Shown here: positions 1 through 4,863 of the stretch, one piece after another
Position numbering within the stretch: the stretch's first letter is position 1
Layout of the letters: each line of letters starts with the position of its first letter
Assembly: GCA_023412995.1 (NCBI GenBank)
Contig: JAEZQS010000205.1
Coordinates: forward strand, 1-6,290
Source of the DNA: Pseudomonadota bacterium
GTDB lineage: Bacteria; Pseudomonadota; Gammaproteobacteria; Xanthomonadales; Rhodanobacteraceae
Reading direction: 5' to 3'
Length of the DNA: 6,290 nucleotides
Translations under genes and position numbers: made by a program
Notes under the pieces: model-generated
Told to the model about the DNA's origin: nothing
Databases searched by the model: none
What the model saw: only the letters and a program-made list of their open reading frames with translations

Positions 1-94
1 ATCGGGCGGCGCCCTCGGGCACCGGCGTTGCCGCCGCGGCCAGGCAGGGCGCCAGCAGCAGGGCGCCGGCGAGGGACCAGGGGGATCGGGTCAT
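1..94 (-). CDS. N-terminus of a secreted protein, truncated by the window edge
   Basis: Only the first 31 codons lie in the window, and the gene continues beyond base 1. The visible protein begins MTRSPWSLAGALLLAP and runs on through CLAAAATPVPEGAAR. This is a typical Sec signal peptide: one basic residue near the start, a hydrophobic core rich in Leu and Ala, and a likely signal peptidase I site after the Ala run, before TPVP. There is a Cys in the h-region, but it is preceded by Pro, so it does not make a convincing lipobox. The start is well supported by a near-perfect Shine-Dalgarno (GGAGGT on the minus strand, bases 101-106) six bases upstream of the ATG. The gene is divergent from the S53 protease gene and both products are exported. 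Nothing about its mature function can be read from this window. Confidence 0.75.
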   Translation of the reverse strand, partial: MTRSPWSLAGALLLAPCLAAAATPVPEGAAR

Positions 95-100
95 GCGTGT

Positions 101-106
101 ACCTCC
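101..106 (-). promoter_or_regulatory. Strong Shine-Dalgarno of the left-edge gene
   Basis: The minus strand reads GGAGGT followed by a 6-nt spacer and ATG at 94-92. This is the best ribosome binding site in the window and is the main evidence that the short left-edge reading frame is a real gene start. Confidence 0.7.
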
Positions 107-129
107 AGTCGGGCAAGGGTCGGTGCAGC

Positions 130-146
130 GCCCGGCCAGGCCGGGC
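130..146. repeat. Perfect inverted repeat in the leader of the left-edge gene
   Basis: GCCCGGCC (130-137) and GGCCGGGC (139-146) are exact reverse complements around a single A. In RNA the hairpin would close with about six G-C pairs and a five-base loop. It lies 36 nt upstream of the left gene's start codon on the minus strand, just above its Shine-Dalgarno, so it could affect that leader. There is no T-tract, so it is not an intrinsic terminator. Chance occurrence is plausible at this GC content. Confidence 0.35.
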
Positions 147-160
147 AGCCGCCGTGGGCC

Positions 161-187
161 AGCATAGCCGCCGCGGCGGCTTGTGAA
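161..187 (-). promoter_or_regulatory. Candidate promoter for the left-edge gene
   Basis: On the minus strand, TTCACA (182-187, 5 of 6 matches to the sigma70 -35 consensus) is followed after 15 nt by TATGCT (161-166, 4 of 6 matches to the -10). The spacer is shorter than the usual 17 nt, so the call is weak. Almost the whole spacer is a 14-nt perfect palindrome at 167-180. The predicted transcript would start near 154, giving a leader of about 60 nt that contains the hairpin at 130-146. Confidence 0.25.
167..180. repeat. 14-nt perfect palindrome, possible operator
   Basis: GCCGCCGCGGCGGC is a perfect 14-nt palindrome lying between the candidate -35 and -10 elements of the left-edge gene. That is a position where a repressor could act. 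In DNA this rich in GC, such palindromes also arise by chance, so the operator reading is inference. Confidence 0.3.
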
Positions 188-269
188 GGTGAACGGCGGC
201 CGCTTCCCGCCTGTCGACGCAGGGTCGCGTCCGCTCCAGACCGGTCCCCATCAGCGATCCCTCCCTTCA

Positions 270-291
270 ATTCCCCAATCCCCGATCCCCG
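270..291. repeat. Short tandem repeat ATTCCCCA/ATCCCCG/ATCCCCG
   Basis: Three consecutive near-copies of a 7-8 nt unit (ATTCCCCA, ATCCCCG, ATCCCCG) lie about 110 nt upstream of the protease start. From memory, similar ATTCCCG-type runs occur in intergenic regions of Xanthomonadaceae; their role is unknown to me. On the plus strand the run is C-rich with almost no G. Confidence 0.5.
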
Positions 292-401
292 CCTCACCCG
301 AACAGCGCACTGCGTCGCGCTGCGGCAGCCCTTTCCTTGCGTGGCCCGCGCCAATGCCGTCCAATGCAGCGCATCGCAGTTCCCCGCAGGATTCCCCCCC
401 G

Positions 402-3254
402 ATGAACAACGCAATGGGGCGCGCCCGGCGCCTCCGATGGCACCTGCCGTGGCTGGCCTGCGCCGCACTCGCCTTCGCGGGCGGGATCGTCCCGGTCGAG
501 GCCGGCGGCGCCGACCCCGGCGCGCGCAAGACGCTTGGCGCCGAACGGCCTGCCTGGGCGCGCCCGGCCAGCGACCTCGGTGCGCTCGCGGATGGCGAGG
601 GAATCGGCCGCGCCACGCTGCTGCTCGCCCGTCCACCGGCGCTGCAGCAGGCATTCGACGCGTTGCTCGCCGCGCAGCAGGATCCGGCCTCGCCGCACTA
701 TCGCCAGTGGCTGACGCCGGAGGAGATCGGCGCGCGCTTCGGACCCCCGCAGGCGGACGTGGACGCGGTGGTGGACTGGCTCGCCAGCCAGGGCCTGCAG
801 GCCACCGGCCTCTCGGCCAACCGGACGCGCCTGCATTTCAGCGGCAGCGCCGGGGCCGCGGCGGCCGCCTTCGGCACTGCCCTGCACCGCTACGCCACGC
901 CCAAGGGCATGCGCGTCGCCACGCAGTCCGCGCCTTCCGTCCCGGCGGCGGTGGCCGCGCGCGTCAAGGCGGTCGCGGGGCTGACCCCGCTGCGTGCCGA
1001 GCCGCTGCTGCGCCGCAGCCCACCGCGCCCGTCGAGTTCCTCCTGCACCGGCAACCAGTGCCAGCACTCGGTGTTCCCGGATGATTTCCGCGCCATCTAC
1101 AACCTGCCCGCCGGCACCATCGACGGCCGCGGCCAGTCGATCGCGATCGTGTCGCGCTCGCGCGTCGCGGACGCGGACATGCGCAATTTCCAGAGCCTGG
1201 CCGGGCTGCCGTCGCGGCTGCCCGTCACGATCGTGCCGCCGGACGGCGACCCGCCGAGCGCAGCAGCGACCAGCTGCAGCGAAACCGGCACGCCCTCGTG
1301 CGACGACCCGGACGACGCCATGATGGACCAGCTCGAGGCGACCCTCGACGTGCAGCGCGCCGGCAGCGTGGCACCCGGCGCCACGGTCAAGCTGATCGCG
1401 AGCGGCGGCACAAGCCGCGTCGACGGCGTCTATCTCGCGACCGAGTACGCGATCGAGACGACGCCCCTGCCGGCGCAGATCCTCAGCCTCAGCTACGGCA
1501 CCTGCGAGGCCGACAACAGCGCCGGCGCCGCCGCCTACATCGACGACCTGTTCGCGCAGGCCGCGATGGAAGGCATCTCGGTATTCGTGTCCTCCGGCGA
1601 CGCCGGCGTGTCCGATTGCGCCGATCACCAGGAAGACCCGCAGGCCGGCGAGGTCGTCAGCACCAACCTGTTGTGCGCGTCGAGCCACGCGACCTGCGTC
1701 GGCGGTACCCAGTTCGCCGACACCGCCGACCCCGACCGCTGGTGGTCGCGTGACAACGGGCCCGGTTTCGGCTCCGCCCGCGGCTACATCCCGGAAGGCG
1801 CGTGGAACGATGCGCTGGACGAGGACGGCGCCACGAAGCTGTCGGCCACCGGCGGCGGCGTCAGCCGCACCATCGGCCGCCCGGCGTGGCAGGCGGGCCG
1901 CGGCGTGCCGGGGCATGACGGCCGCTATACACCGGACGTATCGCTCAACGCCTCCGCCCATACCGGCTACTTCACCTGCGCCGCGGTGCTCGGCGGTTCC
2001 TGCGAATCGACCAACGGCCACTTCCGCTACCTGGGCATGGCGGGCACCTCGGCGTCGGCGCCCAGCATGGCCGGCATCGCGGCGCTGTTGAACCAGTCGA
2101 GCGGCAGCGCCAATGCCAACCTCAATCCGCGCCTGTATGCGCTGGCGGCCAATCCAGCCAACGGCGTGTTCCACGACGTGACGGTGGAAACCAGCGGCGT
2201 CGCCCACTGCGACGTCGACGTGCCGAGCCTGTGCAACAACACCACGCCGGGTCCGAACGGCTTGGCGGGCGGCGTGCGCGGCTACGTCGTCGGCGGCGGC
2301 CACGACCTCGCCACCGGCCTCGGCTCGGTCGACGTGCAGCGCCTGCTGGCAGCATGGGAAGCTCCACAGGGCGGCGCGGTCGACCTCAACCAGCGCGGCC
2401 TCACCGGCTCGTGGGCGAACGCCGCCACGCCGAGCCAGGGCATCGTGCTGTCGGTGGAGGAAGACGTACGCGGCAGCGGTACCGGCCTCCTCTTCGGCGG
2501 CTGGTTCACCTACGACACCCATGCCGGCGGCGGCGCCCGCTGGTACACGCTGCAGAGCGATCCCGAAGGCACCGGCGCCGCCGAATCGGCGCTGGCGATC
2601 TACCGCACCGAAGGCGGGCGACTCGATTCGCCGCAGCCGGCAAGCACGGTGCAGGTCGGCCACGCCACCCTCGCGGTAGCCGACTGCAGCCACGCGACGC
2701 TGGAGTACGCCTTTACCGACGGCAGCGGGCGCAGCGGCAGCATCCCACTTGCGCGCCTGCTTTCCGACGTGACCTGCCTCGCGGCCGGGCAAACCGGTTC
2801 CGGGGCGATCGGACGCGCCGCCGGCAATCCGGACGTCACGCGCACCGCCCATACGCTCGCCGGCGCATGGGCGGATCCGGCCACCAGCGGCCAGGGCCTG
2901 GTGCTGGACATCGACCCGATCGGCAACGTGCTGTTCGGCGCCTGGTACACCTTTTCGCCCAGTGCCACCGGCGGCAGCGGCGGCGCGGGCCAGCGCTGGT
3001 ACACCCTGCAGGCCTCGGTGGTGCCCGGCAGCGGCGAGGTGCGCAACCTGGTGATCTACGAATCGACCGGCGGCACGTTCGATGCGGGCACCGCGACCAG
3101 CACGCGCGCGGTAGGCACCGGAACGCTGGACTTCCACGACTGCACCACGGCCACCCTCGCCTACCGCTTCAACGGCGGCTCCGCCGGGACGCACAGCGGG
3201 ACGCTCGATCTTGCGCGCGTCAGTCCCCCGCCGCAGGCCTGCCGCTATCGGTGA
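402..3254 (+). CDS. Secreted S53 family serine-carboxyl peptidase (kumamolisin/sedolisin type) with tandem C-terminal modules
   Basis: The product is 950 residues and is predicted to be an exported endopeptidase. A signal peptide (RARRLRWH then a hydrophobic core, residues 7-34) is followed by a pro-kumamolisin activation domain (about 45-200, with HYRQWLTP at 99-106) and the S53 catalytic domain (about 210-655). All S53 hallmarks are present: Glu312 and Asp316 in the ExxxD pair (EATLD), Asp400 of the oxyanion site in SSGDAG, and nucleophile Ser550 in GTSASAP. The calcium site is marked by FHD (Asp592) and GGGHDLATGLG (Asp635). By family knowledge, the pro-domain is removed autocatalytically at low pH. 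Residues 667-792 and 819-947 form two related modules, so the protein is much longer than kumamolisin precursors of about 550 residues. I chose ATG 402 because it gives a proper signal peptide and has AGGA (388-391) ten bases upstream. In-frame starts at GTG 183 and ATG 354 would bury that signal peptide. ATG 414 is an alternative only four codons later. Confidence 0.95.
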   Translation: MNNAMGRARRLRWHLPWLACAALAFAGGIVPVEAGGADPGARKTLGAERPAWARPASDLGALADGEGIGRATLLLARPPALQQAFDALLAAQQDPASPHYRQWLTPEEIGARFGPPQADVDAVVDWLASQGLQATGLSANRTRLHFSGSAGAAAAAFGTALHRYATPKGMRVATQSAPSVPAAVAARVKAVAGLTPLRAEPLLRRSPPRPSSSSCTGNQCQHSVFPDDFRAIYNLPAGTIDGRGQSIAIVSRSRVADADMRNFQSLAGLPSRLPVTIVPPDGDPPSAAATSCSETGTPSCDDPDDAMMDQLEATLDVQRAGSVAPGATVKLIASGGTSRVDGVYLATEYAIETTPLPAQILSLSYGTCEADNSAGAAAYIDDLFAQAAMEGISVFVSSGDAGVSDCADHQEDPQAGEVVSTNLLCASSHATCVGGTQFADTADPDRWWSRDNGPGFGSARGYIPEGAWNDALDEDGATKLSATGGGVSRTIGRPAWQAGRGVPGHDGRYTPDVSLNASAHTGYFTCAAVLGGSCESTNGHFRYLGMAGTSASAPSMAGIAALLNQSSGSANANLNPRLYALAANPANGVFHDVTVETSGVAHCDVDVPSLCNNTTPGPNGLAGGVRGYVVGGGHDLATGLGSVDVQRLLAAWEAPQGGAVDLNQRGLTGSWANAATPSQGIVLSVEEDVRGSGTGLLFGGWFTYDTHAGGGARWYTLQSDPEGTGAAESALAIYRTEGGRLDSPQPASTVQVGHATLAVADCSHATLEYAFTDGSGRSGSIPLARLLSDVTCLAAGQTGSGAIGRAAGNPDVTRTAHTLAGAWADPATSGQGLVLDIDPIGNVLFGAWYTFSPSATGGSGGAGQRWYTLQASVVPGSGEVRNLVIYESTGGTFDAGTATSTRAVGTGTLDFHDCTTATLAYRFNGGSAGTHSGTLDLARVSPPPQACRYR
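2400..3242 (+). repeat. Two tandem ~127-residue beta-rich modules at the protease C-terminus
   Basis: Module 1 is residues 667-792 (bases 2400-2777) and module 2 is residues 819-947 (2856-3242). Shared landmarks occur in the same order: LxGxWA..AT..QG.VL, then LFGxW(F/Y)T, RWYTLQ, IY...GG..D, VG..TL...DC..ATL.Y.F, and a final LAR...C. Each module has exactly two Cys in equivalent places (762 and 792; 914 and 947), suggesting one internal disulfide each. I recall this module at the ends of other secreted Xanthomonadaceae proteins, but its function is unknown to me. Surface attachment, secretion or substrate binding are possibilities. It is not part of the S53 fold. Confidence 0.8.
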
Positions 3255-3293
3255 GCCGGGCGGATGGTGATCGTCCGGTGCGCATGCGGGAGA

Positions 3294-3322
3294 GTCGCAG
3301 GCGGGCCGCGCCCTTGTAGAAT
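3294..3322 (+). promoter_or_regulatory. Candidate promoter of yebC
   Basis: TAGAAT (3317-3322) matches five of six bases of the sigma70 -10 element, and GTCGCA (3294-3299) is a weak -35 (three of six) at the standard 17-nt spacing. The transcript would start near 3329, giving a leader of about 50 nt before yebC. The site lies 40-68 nt after the protease stop codon, so yebC need not depend on read-through from the protease gene. Confidence 0.45.
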
Positions 3323-3381
3323 GCGACCCCGCGGCGGCGCGGTTTCGTGCCGCCGTCCACCGCCATTCGCCAGGACGTCCC

Positions 3382-4095
3382 ATGGGCAGAGGCCCGAGCA
3401 TCGAGAACCGCAAGAACGCCGAAGACGCACGCCGCGGCAAGGTGTTCACCAAGCTGATCCGCGAGATCACGATCGCCGCGCGCAACGGCGCCGATCCCGC
3501 CGGCAACGCGCGCCTGCGCGTCGCGATCGACAAGGCGCTGTCGGCCAACATGACCAAGGACACCATCGAGCGCGCCGTCCGCCGCGGTTCGGGTGCCGAG
3601 GGCGCCGACGACATGCAGGAGCTGCGCTACGAGGGCTACGGGCCCGGCGGCGTGGCGCTCATCATCGACGCGATGACCGACAACCCGGTACGCACCGTCG
3701 CCGACGTGCGCCACGCGCTCTCCAAGCACGGCGGCAACCTCGGCACCAGCGGCTCGGTCGCGTTCCAGTTCGCGCGCACTGGCGAACTGGTGTTCGACAC
3801 CTCCGCTGCGGGTGCCGAAGACCGTGTGCTGGAGCTGGCGCTCGACGCCGGCGCCGATGACGTGCAGGTAGACGGCGGGCGCAGCACCGTCTTGTGCGCG
3901 CCGGAACAGTTCGAACAGGTCCGCGACGCGCTCATCGGCGCCGGCCTGCAACCCGTGTCGGCGGACGTCGTGATGCGTCCGGGCAACCGCGTCGCCGTCA
4001 GCGGCGAGATGGAGGAAACCCTGCGCGACCTGCTCGATCGCCTCGACGAGCTGGACGACGTGCAGGAGGTCTACCACAACGCCGCGCTGTCGTAG
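3382..4095 (+). CDS. yebC: YebC/PmpR/TACO1 family regulatory or translation factor
   Basis: The 237-residue length is normal for YebC. Family signatures are all visible: RKNAEDARRGKVFTKLIREI near the N-terminus (R18-G19-K20 then FTK), YEGYGPGGVA at 83-92, HGGNLGTSGSVAFQF from H116, and the C-terminal VQEVYHN. The MGRGPSIE start replaces the MAGHSKW seen in E. coli. The protein is cytoplasmic. The family was long described as DNA-binding transcriptional regulators (PmpR in Pseudomonas represses a quorum-sensing regulator gene). More recent work on bacterial YebC proteins and mitochondrial TACO1 points to a role on ribosomes stalled at proline-rich sequence. The start is fixed by AGGA (3372-3375) six bases before the ATG. 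In many gammaproteobacteria yebC is followed by ruvC; here it is followed by REP repeats and convergent genes. Its stop codon is formed by the first four bases of a REP element. Confidence 0.97.
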   Translation: MGRGPSIENRKNAEDARRGKVFTKLIREITIAARNGADPAGNARLRVAIDKALSANMTKDTIERAVRRGSGAEGADDMQELRYEGYGPGGVALIIDAMTDNPVRTVADVRHALSKHGGNLGTSGSVAFQFARTGELVFDTSAAGAEDRVLELALDAGADDVQVDGGRSTVLCAPEQFEQVRDALIGAGLQPVSADVVMRPGNRVAVSGEMEETLRDLLDRLDELDDVQEVYHNAALS

Positions 4096-4116
4096 GAGCG
4101 CTGCAAGCGCGACCGC
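4092..4116 (+). repeat. REP element, unit 1, overlapping the yebC stop codon
   Basis: This 25-nt unit starts GTAGGAGCG and ends CGCGACCGC. A hairpin sits inside it: GCGCT (4098-4102), loop GCA, AGCGC (4106-4110). It begins with GTAG, the tetranucleotide typical of REP sequences mobilised by RAYT transposases. The TAG within that GTAG (4093-4095) is the stop codon of yebC. The unit pairs with an inverted copy at 4170-4194. Confidence 0.8.
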
Positions 4117-4169
4117 GGAGTTGCCGGCCGCGACGCCCAATGCGATGCCCTCGTCGCGCGTGCGGCTCT

Positions 4170-4194
4170 GCGGTCGCGGCTGCGCCGCTCCTAC
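4170..4194 (-). repeat. REP element, unit 2, inverted copy
   Basis: Read on the minus strand, this is GTAGGAGCG then GC-GCA-GC then CGCGACCGC. It matches unit 1 at 21 of 25 positions. The four differences are two complementary pairs in the hairpin stem (C-G and T-A in unit 1 become G-C and C-G here), so the stem is kept with changed sequence. The two units point towards each other across 53 nt, like the inverted REP pairs called BIMEs. They could also pair with each other as one long stem. Confidence 0.8.
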
Positions 4195-4221
4195 GGAAGC
4201 GTTGCCCCCGCTTCTACTTTC

Positions 4222-4248
4222 CTTCGTGTTCTTCGTGTGCTTCGTGGT
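4222..4248. repeat. CTTCGTG repeat with 9-nt period
   Basis: CTTCGTG occurs at 4222-4228, 4231-4237 and 4240-4246, exactly nine bases apart (CTTCGTGTT, CTTCGTGTG, CTTCGTGGT). On the minus strand this reads as CACGAAG iterons. It is less GC-rich than its surroundings and lies between the REP pair and the degenerate REP copy. From memory, similar CACGAAG runs occur in intergenic DNA of many bacteria; the function is unknown to me. Confidence 0.65.
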
Positions 4249-4263
4249 TCACTCTGTCGCTTC

Positions 4264-4307
4264 GCGGCTCTGCACGATGACCGGTTTCGCGGTCGCGGCT
4301 GCGCCGC
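4264..4307. repeat. Degenerate third REP-like copy, split by 17 nt
   Basis: The 27 nt at 4162-4188, which lead into and include most of REP unit 2, recur here exactly but in two pieces: 10 nt (GCGGCTCTGC, 4264-4273) and 17 nt (4291-4307), separated by 17 extra nt (4274-4290). The copy keeps the GCGGC-TGC-GCCGC hairpin but lacks the TCCTAC end that would carry GTAG, so it is probably no longer mobile. Confidence 0.6.
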
Positions 4308-4321
4308 GTGCGACAGCAGCG

Positions 4322-4735
4322 TCACCGGGGTGGGCGGACCCGTTTTCCGAATGCTTCGCGCTCGAAGGGGTTGTCGCGCCAGGCGCGGCGGCCGTGCAGG
4401 AGCTGCCACAGGCTCGCGAGCAGGTAGGCCGGCAGGAACAGCGGTCCCCAGCGTTCGTACTGGCGCACGTGGACGTGCTCGTGCCGGCGCACCGCGGCCA
4501 GCACAGCCGGACGGGTGCCGAGGATGACGTGGCCGAAGGTGATGGCGTGGAACGGCAGACGGTCCGGCCAGCGGCGGGCGCCGGCGCCAAGCAGGCCCCC
4601 GTGGAACTCGAGCACGCCGTGCACGCGGCGCACGCTTCCTCCCGTCAGCAGCAGCAGGCAACCGGCCAGCAGGCCGATGACGGTGTTGGGAATGGCCCAG
4701 GAATGGGCAAGCAGGCGCGAGGGGCGGAGAGGCAT
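4322..4735 (-). CDS. Small predicted membrane protein with HExxH motif
   Basis: The protein has 137 residues and I do not recognise a named family. It has a hydrophobic segment near the N-terminus (about 15-33, IPNTVIGLLAGCLLLL) and a second near 97-114 (GPLFLPAYLLASLWQLL). Between them is HEHVHVRQYERW, which contains the zincin signature HExxH (His85, Glu86, His89). Near the end is NPFEREAF (122-129), whose Glu residues could supply a third metal ligand. The HVRQYERWGPLF block and the NPFE.EA block look like conserved family motifs to me, so I take this as a real gene, perhaps a metallopeptidase-like membrane protein; activity is inference. ATG 4735 is the only good start in frame downstream of the terminator at 4802-4840. 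It has no clear Shine-Dalgarno. The gene lies downstream of the SRPBCC gene on the same strand and converges on yebC. Confidence 0.8.
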   Translation of the reverse strand: MPLRPSRLLAHSWAIPNTVIGLLAGCLLLLTGGSVRRVHGVLEFHGGLLGAGARRWPDRLPFHAITFGHVILGTRPAVLAAVRRHEHVHVRQYERWGPLFLPAYLLASLWQLLHGRRAWRDNPFEREAFGKRVRPPR

Positions 4736-4801
4736 CGGGCGCAGGCAACCGGAGCGGCCAGCCTGCCATGCGCGGTGCCCGCATGCCAGCCCGGGGAGGC
4801 G

Positions 4802-4840
4802 CCGGAAAGGAAGAAGCCGCGCAGGGCGCGGCTTCTCCGG
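4802..4840 (-). terminator. Intrinsic terminator of the SRPBCC gene
   Basis: GAAGCCGCGC (4813-4822) and GCGCGGCTTC (4826-4835) are exact reverse complements with a three-base loop, extended by one more A-T pair (4812/4836). In the minus-strand transcript the stem is followed by a pyrimidine tract, TTCCTTTCC. It lies 27 nt after the stop codon of the SRPBCC gene and 70-odd nt before the start of the HExxH gene, which suggests the two genes are transcribed separately. Confidence 0.7.
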
Positions 4841-4863
4841 TGGCACGGGGCGCTGGCGCGCGA

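Larger units (their letters stand above)
95..401. other. Divergent intergenic region
   Basis: These 307 nt separate the divergent starts of the left-edge secreted protein (94) and the S53 protease (402). They hold two palindromes, one candidate minus-strand promoter and a short ATCCCCG tandem repeat. No coding frame with a sensible start, ribosome site and family-like product was seen. I could not pick out a convincing promoter for the protease gene. Confidence 0.6.

Noticed and set aside
41..50. Possible lipobox Cys in the left-edge signal peptide
   Set aside because: The residue before Cys is Pro, which does not fit signal peptidase II recognition; a later Ala-rich site fits signal peptidase I better.
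183..401. N-terminal extension of the protease from GTG 183 or ATG 354
   Set aside because: It would put up to 73 Pro/Ser-rich residues before the signal peptide and has no better ribosome site.
2231..3319. Plus-strand open frame of 362 codons overlapping the end of the protease
   Set aside because: It is Arg-rich, has no recognisable domain, and is out of frame with the well-conserved tandem modules. It is a GC shadow.
294..3614. Open frame of 1106 codons on the minus strand, antisense to the S53 protease and running into yebC
   Set aside because: Its product is low-complexity, Arg/Ala/Gly-rich and matches no family. Long stop-free antisense frames are expected opposite genes with G/C-rich third positions, and the sense frame is a clear S53 protease.
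4092..4307. Repeat cluster considered as a CRISPR array
   Set aside because: The units are inverted and degenerate, with no regular spacers and no cas genes nearby. They fit REP elements.
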